This document shows positions 29,079 through 37,919 of a stretch of DNA of 64,000 nucleotides, in pieces (position 1 is the stretch's first letter; every line of letters starts with the position of its first letter). This stretch comes from Vibrio ezurae NBRC 102218 (GTDB lineage: Bacteria; Pseudomonadota; Gammaproteobacteria; Enterobacterales; Vibrionaceae): the NCBI RefSeq assembly GCF_000467185.1, contig NZ_BATM01000001.1, positions 1 to 64,000 of the forward strand, read 5' to 3'. Below the pieces are notes generated by a model. The model did not search any database, was not told where the DNA came from, and saw only the letters and a program-made list of their open reading frames with translations. A program made the position numbers and the translations under genes.

Positions 29079-30368
29079 ATGGCAGATAAGCAAGCGACTC
29101 TGACTATTGAGGGTCAAGCGCCTATCGAATTGCCGATTATGAAGGGAACTGATGGCCCAGACGTGATCGATGTTCGTACATTAGGAAGCCAAGGGTATTT
29201 CACCTTTGACCCTGGTTTTCTAGCCACCGCATCTTGTGAGTCTCAAATCACCTACATTGATGGCGCCGCAGGTATTTTACTGCACCGTGGTTACCCAATC
29301 GATGAGTTAGCAAACAACGCAGATTATTTAGAAGTTTGTTATATTTTGCTCTACGGAGAAGCTCCAACTCGCGAAAAATACGAGAACTTTAAGAAAGTGG
29401 TTGGCCGCCATACTATGGTACATGAACAAATCGCCAGCTTTTTCCACGGTTTCCGTCGCGACGCCCACCCGATGGCAGTAATGTGTGGAGTAGTAGGTGC
29501 TTTAGCCGCCTTCTATCACGATTCACTCGACGTTAACAATGATGAACACCGTGAAATTGCAGCATTTCGACTACTGTCAAAAATGCCGACTCTTGCGGCA
29601 ATGTGTTACAAATACAGCATAGGTCAACCGTTCATTTATCCACGTAATGACCTGACTTATGCAGAAAACTTCCTGCATATGATGTTTGCTAACCCATGTG
29701 AGGAATACGAAGTTAACCCTGTGGTTGCTCGCGCAATGGACAAAATCTTCACCTTGCATGCAGACCATGAACAAAATGCTTCAACTTCAACAGTTCGTTT
29801 AGCGGGCTCTTCAGGCGCTAACCCATTTGCTTGTATTGCGGCAGGTATTGCCTCTTTGTGGGGACCGGCACACGGCGGCGCAAACGAAGCTTGTCTGCAT
29901 ATGCTTGAGGAAATCGGTAGCGTAGACAAGATTGAAGAGTATGTGGCGAGAGCAAAAGACAAAGATGACCCATTCCGCTTGATGGGCTTTGGTCACCGCG
30001 TCTACAAAAACTACGACCCTCGTGCAACGGTCATGCGTGAAGCTTGCCATGATGTGCTAGAAGAGCTAGATATTAAAGACCCTTTGCTTGATGTAGCAAT
30101 GGAACTGGAACGTATTGCACTTTCTGATGAATATTTTGTTGAGAAGAAACTCTACCCGAACGTTGACTTCTACTCAGGCATTATTCTAAAAGCGATCGGT
30201 ATTCCAGTCTCTATGTTTACCGTTATCTTTGCTATCTCACGTACTGTGGGTTGGATTGCACACTGGGGCGAAATGCACAATGATCCAAATAACCGTATCG
30301 GCCGACCTCGTCAGCTTTATACGGGTGCAACTCAGCGTGAATTTAAGCCACTTCATGAACGTGAATAA
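29079..30368 (+). CDS. gltA: Citrate synthase (type II, hexameric)
   Basis: A 429-residue enzyme condensing acetyl-CoA and oxaloacetate. The catalytic residues lie in the family segments [12 protein letters not shown] and [13 protein letters not shown], with the aspartate in the PNVDFYSGI segment. Length and the N-terminal domain ([11 protein letters not shown]…) match the NADH-sensitive type II enzymes of gammaproteobacteria. It is divergent from sdhCDAB-sucABCD, so TCA entry and the oxidative arm share a control region. Confidence 0.97.
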   Translation: MADKQATLTIEGQAPIELPIMKGTDGPDVIDVRTLGSQGYFTFDPGFLATASCESQITYIDGAAGILLHRGYPIDELANNADYLEVCYILLYGEAPTREKYENFKKVVGRHTMVHEQIASFFHGFRRDAHPMAVMCGVVGALAAFYHDSLDVNNDEHREIAAFRLLSKMPTLAAMCYKYSIGQPFIYPRNDLTYAENFLHMMFANPCEEYEVNPVVARAMDKIFTLHADHEQNASTSTVRLAGSSGANPFACIAAGIASLWGPAHGGANEACLHMLEEIGSVDKIEEYVARAKDKDDPFRLMGFGHRVYKNYDPRATVMREACHDVLEELDIKDPLLDVAMELERIALSDEYFVEKKLYPNVDFYSGIILKAIGIPVSMFTVIFAISRTVGWIAHWGEMHNDPNNRIGRPRQLYTGATQREFKPLHERE

Positions 30369-30389
30369 CGGCTAATCTCAACGCAGAAT

Positions 30390-30424
30390 AAAAAGGCTTG
30401 AGCACTATTGTTCAAGCCTTTTTT
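30390..30424. terminator. Terminator gltA / ybgI
   Basis: AAGGCTTGA / TCAAGCCTT 9-bp stem with A5 before and T6 after, usable on both strands between convergent genes. Confidence 0.88.
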
Positions 30425-30454
30425 GTCCTTTACGCTATATCGAACGACACCAAG

Positions 30455-31213
30455 TTACACTGGGTTATGAATATCCACAAAAGTCACTTCAAAGCCGTGT
30501 TCTTGTGCTAACCACTCACCCAGCGCTTTAATTCCATAGCGCTCTGTCGCATGATGACCTGCCGAAAAGTAGTGAATACCCTGCTCACGAGCGACAAAAG
30601 TCGTGCGCTCTGCAATCTCTCCTGAGATAAACGCATCAAGATTCTGATCGGCAGCAAGCTGAATATAATCCTGCCCTCCTCCCGTACACCAACCGACAGT
30701 TTCGATCACTTTGTCGGCATGATCTGGGGCGATATGCAGTGGTTCTCGATCGAGTACTTGCGCAATACGTAACGCAAACTCCGCACCAGTCAGCGGTGCT
30801 TTTAAACGTCCATAAAGTGCGATAGATTGAGCATGCCCTTCTAGACCACCTTCTATCTCGATATCGAGTAATTGTGCCAGCTGGACGTTATTCCCTAGTT
30901 CAGGATGAATATCCAGCGGTAAGTGATAACCATACAAATTAATGTCATTTTTAATCAAAGCGCGAATCCGGCGCCCTTTCATACCAACAATAGGCTCAGC
31001 TTCACCTTTCCAAAAATAACCATGATGCACCAAAAGTGCGTCGGCATTTTGTTTAATCGCCTCATCAATTAACGCTTGGGACGCCGTCACGCCCGTTACA
31101 ATTTTTTTGATGTTTTCGACACCTTCAACCTGCAATCCATTCGGCGCATAATCTTTGATCTGCGTTGCACTTAACTTGTCATTAAGAAGGCTTTGTAATT
31201 TTAAATTATTCAT
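30455..31213 (-). CDS. ybgI: Nif3-like dinuclear metal protein YbgI
   Basis: A 252-residue NIF3/DUF34 protein, similar in length to E. coli YbgI. Metal ligands are visible in LLVHHGYFWKG and FSAGHHATERYG. The start at 31213 (MNNLKLQSLLNDKLS) is preferred over a frame extension of 9 codons because it matches the family N-terminus. The family is often annotated as GTP cyclohydrolase 1 type 2, but its physiological reaction is not settled. Confidence 0.9.
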   Translation of the reverse strand: MNNLKLQSLLNDKLSATQIKDYAPNGLQVEGVENIKKIVTGVTASQALIDEAIKQNADALLVHHGYFWKGEAEPIVGMKGRRIRALIKNDINLYGYHLPLDIHPELGNNVQLAQLLDIEIEGGLEGHAQSIALYGRLKAPLTGAEFALRIAQVLDREPLHIAPDHADKVIETVGWCTGGGQDYIQLAADQNLDAFISGEIAERTTFVAREQGIHYFSAGHHATERYGIKALGEWLAQEHGFEVTFVDIHNPV

Positions 31214-31301
31214 TTTTATTCCAAATATTTGAAAATACATCGGATATGTAGCAAGTTAAATAAACCTCCTTTTACAGGTTTGTACCTATGCGGGTTTATT
31301 T

Positions 31302-32096
31302 ATGCCTAACTATACGGTGAATGCTTCAATTTTAACTCAATTTGCACAGTGGATTGCAACTACCCCACCGCTATTTATAGGTGATGAGATCATTGTGCAG
31401 AAACTGCCCTTTACTCATACCGATAATCTGCAGATTAACGACTATCGTGGCAACTCTCGCCTTGGCTTTATATATCAGCACCTATGCCAAGAATTATTTA
31501 CGCACTGCTCTCCCCTTGCTATCGAACAGACCGAACTGCAACTCAATAATGAAGGGCGAACACTGGGGGAGCTTGATTTCATTTTACGAGACCCATTCTC
31601 GCTTGATGCAAGCCATCTTGCTCAGCATTGGGAAGTGGCGATTAAATTTTACTTATTGCACCAAGGAAGATGGTATGGGCCGAACGCCAAAGATCGTTTA
31701 GATAAAAAATTGCGCCATATGTTAAATCATCAGCTCAAGCACACCCATACGCCATGCTTTATTGAGCAATATCCACAATGGCAATATCTGTCTCAGCACC
31801 TATTAATGCAAGGGCGTTTGTATATCAACCCCTTTGAGTCACACCCTATTCCTCGTTTTTGCGAAGGAAAAGAAATTAATGTAAGCCAAATTACCGGCTA
31901 TTGGTGTTACCAAAAGCAGTTTTCCCAAATAGATGAATCTTTATATCAACTCGATAAGTCCTGCTGGGCAATTGGCGCAGCACTCACCCCTGAGCTCACT
32001 GCGGTGACAAAACCCCTACAGTCTATTTTGCACTGTCAGAGCCAATCGGGTCGGTTTTGGTTCATCGTGCCCGATAATTGGCCAAATAATACGTAG
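31302..32096 (+). CDS. DUF1853 family protein
   Basis: A 264-residue soluble protein of the DUF1853 family. Two conserved blocks, GELDFILRD (about residues 87-95) and HWEVAIKFYL with WYGPNAKDRLDKKLRHM soon after, recall the D…(E)xK layout of PD-(D/E)XK nuclease folds. The exact E-x-K triad is not perfect, so nuclease activity is only a possibility. No signal peptide or membrane segment. It is divergent from ybgI. Confidence 0.75.
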   Translation: MPNYTVNASILTQFAQWIATTPPLFIGDEIIVQKLPFTHTDNLQINDYRGNSRLGFIYQHLCQELFTHCSPLAIEQTELQLNNEGRTLGELDFILRDPFSLDASHLAQHWEVAIKFYLLHQGRWYGPNAKDRLDKKLRHMLNHQLKHTHTPCFIEQYPQWQYLSQHLLMQGRLYINPFESHPIPRFCEGKEINVSQITGYWCYQKQFSQIDESLYQLDKSCWAIGAALTPELTAVTKPLQSILHCQSQSGRFWFIVPDNWPNNT

Positions 32097-32305
32097 CTAA
32101 TTTTTCAAACAGTGATTGCAAATTCTACTTCACTGCTCATGAAAACAAATAAAAATCGCTATAAAACAATAACTTAAGCATATAATAATATACAAAATAT
32201 TTATCAATGCGTAAACTGGTCGCTACGTGCATATTGAACCTGCCAATGCAGAAGAATAAAGTCTTGCTACATTTTTAGCACTGGCTAGTTTATCTAGGAA
32301 TTCTT

Positions 32306-32425
32306 ATGGCACAATTGGTAGAAGCATTATTCGTTTTTATGCTGATGATCTGCGCCCCACTGTTCATCGTGATTCTTCTGCACCGAATGCAAGAGAGAAA
32401 AACCGCTCGACGCCTATCTCATTAA
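32306..32425 (+). CDS. 39-residue single-helix membrane protein
   Basis: ATG at 32306 with AGGA about 7 nt upstream opens 39 codons. One transmembrane helix (about residues 4-25, with FVFMLMICAPLFIVILL) is followed by a basic tail (HRMQERKTARRLSH). The inside-positive tail and SD support a real small protein. I do not recognise the family; it has a layout like stress-linked small membrane proteins but no specific match is claimed. Confidence 0.55.
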   Translation: MAQLVEALFVFMLMICAPLFIVILLHRMQERKTARRLSH

Positions 32426-32451
32426 TTTTTCAGCGTTTTTTAAGTCTCGAT

Positions 32452-32548
32452 TTAATACCAATCACACTAAGAAAGTGTTCAGTACTAGCACAGCTATCGA
32501 GCATTTTAACAAGCTAGAATAACCCGTTATTTCGTACGATAGGTATAA
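32452..32548. repeat. Short palindrome-ended intergenic element
   Basis: The left end TTAATACCAATCACACTAAG resembles the left end of 56138-56270 (TTATACCAATCACACTCAG, then AAGTG in both). The right end GATAGGTATAA is a degenerate inverse of it. About 97 bp, no ORF. A dispersed MITE-like or REP-like Vibrio repeat is the likely nature. Confidence 0.5.
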
Positions 32549-32553
32549 GATAT

Positions 32554-32588
32554 AAAAAAACCCATTGACCAAAAGGCAATGGGTTTTT
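32554..32588 (-). terminator. Terminator of pgm
   Basis: ACCCATTG / CAATGGGT stem with T7 on the minus strand and T5 on the plus strand, just after pgm. Confidence 0.88.
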
Positions 32589-32615
32589 GTCACTTTATCG
32601 ATGTAAAAGCAGAGA

Positions 32616-34262
32616 TTATAAACCTGCGGCCTTAAACACCTGATTTACTATTTCTTGCGCTTCCGTTTCAATCGCCTTTAAGTGCTCAGCACCTTTAAAG
32701 CTTTCACAGTAAATCTTATAGATTTCTTCGGTACCTGAAGGACGAGCGGCAAACCAACCATTTGCTGTGGTCACTTTTAGTCCGCCAATCGCAGCGCCAT
32801 TGCCCGGAGCGTGTGTTAAACGCGCTGTAATCGCATCACCCGCTAGAGTATCGGCAGACACCATCTCAGCAGACAGCTTAGTCAGTACGTCTTTTTGTGG
32901 GCCGTTTGCTACTGCTTGAATACGGTTGTAGCTAGACTCACCGTGTTTCGCGGCTAACTCGTTGTAGTATTGCTGAGGGTTTTTACCCGTTACGGCAGTA
33001 ATTTCAGCCGCTAGCAAACATAAGATGATGCCATCTTTATCCGTTGCCCAAGGCGTACCGTCTTTACGTAAGAAAGACGCCCCTGCGCTCTCTTCACCGC
33101 CGAAGCCAAACTTGCCTTCGTACAGACCGCCTACAAACCATTTGAAGCCAACAGGCACTTCACACAGTTCGCGACCAAGATCAGCCACAACGCGATCGAT
33201 AATGGCACTAGAAACCAATGTTTTACCCACGGCAACTTCTGCGCCCCAACCTTCACGGTGACGGTATAAGTAATCGATACACACAGCTAGGAAATGGTTT
33301 GGATTCATCAAACCTGCTGGCGTTACGATCCCGTGACGGTCATAGTCCGGGTCGTTGCCAAATGCTAGGTCGTAATCGTCTTTCAGTGCTAGCAGACCTG
33401 CCATCGCGTAAGGCGAAGAACAGTCCATACGTACCACACCGTCTTTATCTAAAGACATGAACTGGAAGCTAGGGTCAATGGCTTCACTCACTAGAGTAAG
33501 ATCTAGGTTGTACGCTTTTTGAATTTGACGCCAGTAATCAATGCCTGAACCACCTAATGGATCAACACCGATTTTTAAGTTGGCTTTTTGAATCGCTTGC
33601 ATGTCAACCACGTTGACCAGATCCGCCACATAAGGAGCCACGAGATCTTTTTCAATAAACAACTCGCTGGCTTTTGCATCCGCAATGCCTACACGTTTTA
33701 CATCCACCAGACCTGTAGCAATGATTTCATTGGCGCGATCTTCAATTGCTTTAGTCAACTCACCTTCCGCAGGGCCACCATGTACAGGGTTGTACTTGAT
33801 GCCACCATCTTGCGGCGGGTTATGCGAAGGAGTGATGACGATGCCGTCAGCTTTCGCATCGTTGACTAAGTTATGAGTCAGGATTGCATGAGAGATACCC
33901 GGAGTTGGGGTATAGCCTTCATGCTCTTGACAGATAACCTGCACACCATTTGCTACCAACACGTCTACCACAGTAGAAAATGCAGGTTCAGAAAGTGCGT
34001 GGGTGTCTTTACCCACAAATAACGGCCCGGTCACTCCATGACTCGCGCGAACTTCAACGACTGCTTGCGCGATCGCTAAAATATGATTTTCGTTAAAGGT
34101 TACCTTATCAGCACTACCACGATGGCCTGAAGTACCAAACGCGACTTTTTGTGCCGTGTTGCCTGCTTCAGGTTGCAATAAATAGTAGTTAGCCACCAAC
34201 TGGGGGATGTTGTGTAGATCTTCTTGCTGAGCCTTTTGCCCGGCACGAGGATGCATAGCCAT
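32616..34262 (-). CDS. pgm: Phosphoglucomutase, alpha-D-glucose specific
   Basis: A 548-residue alpha-phosphohexomutase interconverting glucose 1- and 6-phosphate for glycogen and envelope sugar synthesis. The phosphoserine loop is [11 protein letters not shown] (about residue 147), the Mg2+ loop is DPDYDRHG, the sugar loop is [10 protein letters not shown] and the phosphate loop is [12 protein letters not shown]. The start at 34262 gives [11 protein letters not shown], as in E. coli Pgm. It follows seqA, as in many gammaproteobacteria, with a hairpin between them. Confidence 0.96.
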   Translation of the reverse strand: MAMHPRAGQKAQQEDLHNIPQLVANYYLLQPEAGNTAQKVAFGTSGHRGSADKVTFNENHILAIAQAVVEVRASHGVTGPLFVGKDTHALSEPAFSTVVDVLVANGVQVICQEHEGYTPTPGISHAILTHNLVNDAKADGIVITPSHNPPQDGGIKYNPVHGGPAEGELTKAIEDRANEIIATGLVDVKRVGIADAKASELFIEKDLVAPYVADLVNVVDMQAIQKANLKIGVDPLGGSGIDYWRQIQKAYNLDLTLVSEAIDPSFQFMSLDKDGVVRMDCSSPYAMAGLLALKDDYDLAFGNDPDYDRHGIVTPAGLMNPNHFLAVCIDYLYRHREGWGAEVAVGKTLVSSAIIDRVVADLGRELCEVPVGFKWFVGGLYEGKFGFGGEESAGASFLRKDGTPWATDKDGIILCLLAAEITAVTGKNPQQYYNELAAKHGESSYNRIQAVANGPQKDVLTKLSAEMVSADTLAGDAITARLTHAPGNGAAIGGLKVTTANGWFAARPSGTEEIYKIYCESFKGAEHLKAIETEAQEIVNQVFKAAGL

Positions 34263-34292
34263 TGCGTTATTCCTTTTTATAGTTCTTAAAAT

Positions 34293-34331
34293 CAAAAATA
34301 CCCACGAACCTGGGGGGATTCTGTGGGTATT
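34293..34331 (-). terminator. Hairpin between seqA and pgm
   Basis: AATACCCAC / GTGGGTATT 9-bp stem followed on the minus strand by a T5 run. It sits in the 80-bp seqA-pgm spacer and may set the pgm:seqA expression ratio. Confidence 0.6.
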
Positions 34332-34342
34332 ATTCCTTGGGA

Positions 34343-34897
34343 TTATATCGAACGTGTGACACGTTCTATTAATTCGGCAGGGAAGGACATTCTTACCATT
34401 AACTGCTCAACCATCTGACGTTTACGGCTGGTGTTGTTATTGGTAATCACCCAAAACGGTGACCCGGGAATCGCTCTTGGTTTGGTCGTAGTGCCACTTG
34501 CCAAAAGCACAGCTTCGTTATCTGCAAAGTAAACTCGCTTGCGCCCTTTTACTTGGGTCGCTTCAGCGAATCCGTCTTTATCAATTCTATGAAGCGCAGA
34601 TAACATAAACATAAATCGATCAATCGCCTTATCAAGAGAGGCAAATTCATCTGAAATCAACTCGCTGCGGATTTGCTTGATAGGGTCAATAGACTGCGTT
34701 GGTTTACCAACGGTGATAGGTGTTGCTGGGCCTTTAGGTTCAACTTCAGTCTCAACTGGAGTGGTCTCGGCTTGTTTTTCTACAGCACCATTCACATCGA
34801 GTAAACGTCGTAGAATATCGGATGCACTCTCTCCAATACGTTGGGTACGGCTCGCGATAAATCTATACAGTTCTTCGTCAACTTCGATGGTTTTCAT
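34343..34897 (-). CDS. seqA: Replication initiation negative regulator SeqA
   Basis: A 184-residue protein that binds hemimethylated GATC and sequesters new origins. The N-terminal oligomerisation domain ([33 protein letters not shown]) and the C-terminal DNA-binding domain (about 115-184, [20 protein letters not shown]) are separated by an acidic, Thr/Pro-rich linker. Dam methylation in the host is therefore expected. It is divergent from ybfF. Confidence 0.96.
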   Translation of the reverse strand: MKTIEVDEELYRFIASRTQRIGESASDILRRLLDVNGAVEKQAETTPVETEVEPKGPATPITVGKPTQSIDPIKQIRSELISDEFASLDKAIDRFMFMLSALHRIDKDGFAEATQVKGRKRVYFADNEAVLLASGTTTKPRAIPGSPFWVITNNNTSRKRQMVEQLMVRMSFPAELIERVTRSI

Positions 34898-34989
34898 TCG
34901 CTTTTCACAATCTTATTAGTTTAAACTGCCTCAGATTATACCCAGTTATTGAACAAGTCTCTACGGAAAGAAAAAAGGAAATAGAGAAA

Positions 34990-35760
34990 ATGTCGAGCCA
35001 GTTGCACTATAAAATCCAAGGTAGCGGTAAACCGATACTTCTCATTCATGGTTTATTTGGCAGTTTAGATAACCTAGGACTGCTTGCTCGCGATCTCAGT
35101 CAAGATCATCAAGTGATCAGTGTGGACCTGCGTAACCATGGCCGTTCTCCGCATTACCCTGAACACAATTACGAGGATCAAGCGTCAGACATACTGACTG
35201 TTATTGACGATCTTAAACTGACCGAGCTCATTGTGATTGGGCATTCGATGGGCGGTAAAGTGGCAATGAAGCTGGCTTCACTAAAGCCAGAGGCCATTCA
35301 ACAATTAATCGTACTGGATATGGCACCAGTGGCTTACCATGTTGATCGTCACAGCAATGTCTTTGCGGGTATTCAGGAAGTGGCAAAACAAAAACCGACA
35401 CTCCGCTCTGAAGCCATGTCGCAGCTCGCGCAACATATCGAGATGGAAGGTGTTAGCCAGTTTTTAAGTAAATCTCTATATAAAGAGGGAGAAACTTTGG
35501 GCTGGCGTTTCAATTACATCGCCTTACAAAATCAGTATGAACAAATCATGACTTGGGAGGATTTAGCGCCGAATCCCGTTGCAACTTTATTTATGAAAGG
35601 CGCTAATTCGGACTATATTCAAGCGGAACATCAACACAGCATTATGCAGCAATTCCCGAATGCGAAAGCACATATCATTTCTAATACTGGGCATTGGCTA
35701 CATGCAGAAAAACCCGACATGGTATTGAGAGTGATTCGCAAGTTTATTACACAAAATTGA
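34990..35760 (+). CDS. ybfF: Alpha/beta hydrolase YbfF (esterase)
   Basis: A 256-residue alpha/beta-fold esterase. The oxyanion region is LLIHGLFGS, the nucleophile elbow is GHSMGGKVA (Ser about 96), and the catalytic His is in NTGHWLHAEKPD. YbfF hydrolyses short acyl esters and CoA thioesters in E. coli. It lies between seqA (divergent) and a DUF2788-fldA pair, a conserved neighbourhood. Confidence 0.9.
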   Translation: MSSQLHYKIQGSGKPILLIHGLFGSLDNLGLLARDLSQDHQVISVDLRNHGRSPHYPEHNYEDQASDILTVIDDLKLTELIVIGHSMGGKVAMKLASLKPEAIQQLIVLDMAPVAYHVDRHSNVFAGIQEVAKQKPTLRSEAMSQLAQHIEMEGVSQFLSKSLYKEGETLGWRFNYIALQNQYEQIMTWEDLAPNPVATLFMKGANSDYIQAEHQHSIMQQFPNAKAHIISNTGHWLHAEKPDMVLRVIRKFITQN

Positions 35761-35830
35761 GGTTCAAGGGTAAACAGACCTCACTAGATTATGATATAGT
35801 TCCGCGATTGATTAAGCATAAAGGGATGCC

Positions 35831-36049
35831 ATGCTATACGATTACATTAATCAAATTGAATCCATCGGACTCGATTTGTTGTTTGCAGCCGTATTTTTAC
35901 TAATAGGCTTGGCAATCAAAGATGTTCTAAAGCAGGGCAATGTTCCTCCATTTGGGCGTCGTATCGTATGGTTAGTGCTGTTTCTAGGTTGTGCCGGCTT
36001 TGTGACCAAGGGAGTGATACAACTCTCTTGGGAAGGCTCAGGTTTATAA
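35831..36049 (+). CDS. DUF2788 small membrane protein
   Basis: A 72-residue protein with two predicted transmembrane helices (about 15-30 and 46-64), separated by a basic PPFGRR loop. It resembles the DUF2788 family found beside fldA in Vibrio and relatives. The function is unknown. It is 53 bp upstream of fldA and likely cotranscribed. Confidence 0.8.
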   Translation: MLYDYINQIESIGLDLLFAAVFLLIGLAIKDVLKQGNVPPFGRRIVWLVLFLGCAGFVTKGVIQLSWEGSGL

Positions 36050-36102
36050 TCTTTAACACCGTATAAACGCATCCCATTACATCCAATATAGGTACTGATT
36101 CT

Positions 36103-36630
36103 ATGGCAAGTGTAGGTCTCTTCTTCGGCAGTGATACTGGTAATACAGAAGCTGTTGCAAAGATGATTCAAAAACAACTCGGTAAAAAACTGGTTCACGT
36201 TCAAGATATCGCAAAAAGTAGCAAAGAAGACATTGATAACTTCGATCTACTATTACTTGGTATCCCTACTTGGTATTACGGTGAGTCTCAATGTGACTGG
36301 GACGATTTCTTCCCTGAACTAGAAACCATCGATTTTAGCACTAAGCTCGTCGCCATTTTTGGTTGTGGTGATCAAGAAGATTACGCTGAGTACTTCTGTG
36401 ACGCTATGGGGACAGTTCGTGATGTTGTTGAAGCGAAAGGCGGTACTATCGTCGGTTATACTTCAACAGAAGGCTATGAATTTGAAGCTTCTAAAGCACT
36501 GGTTGATGATGATAACTTTATCGGCTTATGTATAGATGAAGATCGTCAGCCTGAACTGACCGAACAACGTGTTAACGCTTGGGTAGAGCAGATTCATTCC
36601 GAAATGTGTCTGGCCGAATTAGAAGACTAA
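36103..36630 (+). CDS. fldA: Flavodoxin FldA
   Basis: A 175-residue long-chain flavodoxin. The FMN phosphate loop is SDTGNTE (residues 10-16), with isoalloxazine contacts in the PTWYYGE region and the GCGDQEDYAEYFCDA loop. It donates low-potential electrons to pyruvate-formate lyase activation, MetH and Isp enzymes, and replaces ferredoxin when iron is low. It lies just upstream of fur, as in E. coli. Confidence 0.97.
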   Translation: MASVGLFFGSDTGNTEAVAKMIQKQLGKKLVHVQDIAKSSKEDIDNFDLLLLGIPTWYYGESQCDWDDFFPELETIDFSTKLVAIFGCGDQEDYAEYFCDAMGTVRDVVEAKGGTIVGYTSTEGYEFEASKALVDDDNFIGLCIDEDRQPELTEQRVNAWVEQIHSEMCLAELED

Positions 36631-36645
36631 ACCTTCTTTATTTGT

Positions 36646-36672
36646 AAAGGGGGCCTTTAGGCCCCCTTTTTT
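36646..36672 (+). terminator. Terminator of fldA
   Basis: AAAGGGGGCC TTTA GGCCCCC stem followed by T6. Confidence 0.92.
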
Positions 36673-36777
36673 AATTTTGATACCTATCCACAAACAATAC
36701 GCGTATAAATGCCATATACTGTTCATAATACCCTTCTGCTTTATGGATAAAAATGAGATTGACAACCTTTATAATGT

Positions 36778-36805
36778 TTATTGTTGTCTATCCTTTCCAT
36801 ATAAT
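36778..36805 (+). promoter_or_regulatory. Candidate sigma-70 promoter of fur
   Basis: -35 TTATTG (36778-36783) and -10 TATAAT (36800-36805) with a 16-bp spacer end 40 bp before the fur ATG. No strong Fur box was seen in this spacer. Confidence 0.55.
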
Positions 36806-36845
36806 GAACAATTAGCGTACAGCTCAAATTTTTAAAGGAAGATAC

Positions 36846-37286
36846 ATGCCAGATAACAACAAAGCCCTGAAGGAAGCTGGGTTAAAAGTCACTTTACCCC
36901 GCTTAAAAATTTTAGAGCTCCTGCAACAACCCGGTTGTCAGCACATCAGTGCAGAAGAGCTGTATAAAAAACTTATCGATATCGGTGAGGAAATTGGGCT
37001 AGCAACGGTTTACCGAGTATTAAACCAATTTGATGACGCAGGCATTGTCACTCGCCATCATTTTGAAGGCGGAAAATCGGTCTTTGAACTTGCAACTCAA
37101 CACCACCATGACCACCTTGTTTGCCTTGATTGCGGTGCGGTGATCGAGTTTAACGACGAAGTGATTGAACAGCGTCAGCATGAAATTGCTAAAAAATACA
37201 ACATCAACCTAACCAACCATAGCTTATACTTATACGGTCGTTGTGCGTCAGGTGATTGCAAGACAAACCCTAACGCGCACAATTAA
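36846..37286 (+). CDS. fur: Ferric uptake regulator Fur
   Basis: A 146-residue Fe2+-dependent repressor. The N-terminal winged helix (LKVTLPRLKILELLQ…HISAEELYKKL…GLATVYRVLNQF) is followed by a dimerisation domain with the metal cluster HHHDHLVCLDCG and the C-terminal GRCASGDCKT cysteines for structural zinc. It should control feoABC at 16279-16297. SD AAAGGAAG precedes the ATG. Confidence 0.97.
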   Translation: MPDNNKALKEAGLKVTLPRLKILELLQQPGCQHISAEELYKKLIDIGEEIGLATVYRVLNQFDDAGIVTRHHFEGGKSVFELATQHHHDHLVCLDCGAVIEFNDEVIEQRQHEIAKKYNINLTNHSLYLYGRCASGDCKTNPNAHN

Positions 37287-37306
37287 TCTCATATAAAAAG
37301 GGTTTT

Positions 37307-37891
37307 ATGTCATTCAGCAGAAATGGATTTACGCTGATTGAACTGGCCGTCGTCATTGTTATTCTTGCGGTGCTCACTGTTATAGCAGCGCCGCGATTTC
37401 TCAACCTCAATGCTGACGCTAGAGAATCAATGTTGCGCGGTGTTGCCGCCGAGATGCAGCAATCCATCAATTTTGGACACCACAAATGGGCGATTGAAGG
37501 TCGTTCCAACCAACCACAAATTGATCTTCCAAACTACGCCAATGGTGAAGTGGATTTCAATGATGTGGGCTTTCCTATTGGTACTACCAAGCAGGCCGTA
37601 TTTAGGGCGCCTTATAACATCGGCAGTGGTGAAGTAGCATGTTCGCTATTGTTTGATGCCATTCTGGTCACCTCTCTCACCGCTACCCGAAACTATAATC
37701 AAGCCGATAACTTTGACTTTGTTGCCCGCCGCACCAGTACCGATCTCACCGGTGAAAATGACGGCCCCTATCAGACCAAATGCCACTACATCTATACCAA
37801 GGATGGCTTTGATAGAGATCCAGAAGTTGCCACGCATGTGATTTGGTATAACTCTCGCACAGGTAACGTGTATTACGTTAACAACGGATAA
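37307..37891 (+). CDS. Type IV pilin-like protein (MSHA/pseudopilin type)
   Basis: A 194-residue prepilin. The short basic leader MSFSRNG is cut before FTLIE (Glu at mature +5), followed by a hydrophobic spine helix (LAVVIVILAVLTVIAAPRFL). The globular part has a Cys pair (about residues 109 and 162) that could close a D-region loop. It starts 20 bp after fur, with no pilus-assembly genes nearby, so it is a solitary minor pilin or orphan MSHA-like subunit. Confidence 0.8.
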   Translation: MSFSRNGFTLIELAVVIVILAVLTVIAAPRFLNLNADARESMLRGVAAEMQQSINFGHHKWAIEGRSNQPQIDLPNYANGEVDFNDVGFPIGTTKQAVFRAPYNIGSGEVACSLLFDAILVTSLTATRNYNQADNFDFVARRTSTDLTGENDGPYQTKCHYIYTKDGFDRDPEVATHVIWYNSRTGNVYYVNNG

Positions 37892-37919
37892 AAGCTCTCC
37901 CAACCCGACGCTTTAACAC

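Noticed and set aside
36673..36845. Fur autoregulatory box ahead of fur
   Set aside because: AT-rich words with ATAATG occur, but none reaches a credible match to the 19-bp Fur consensus.
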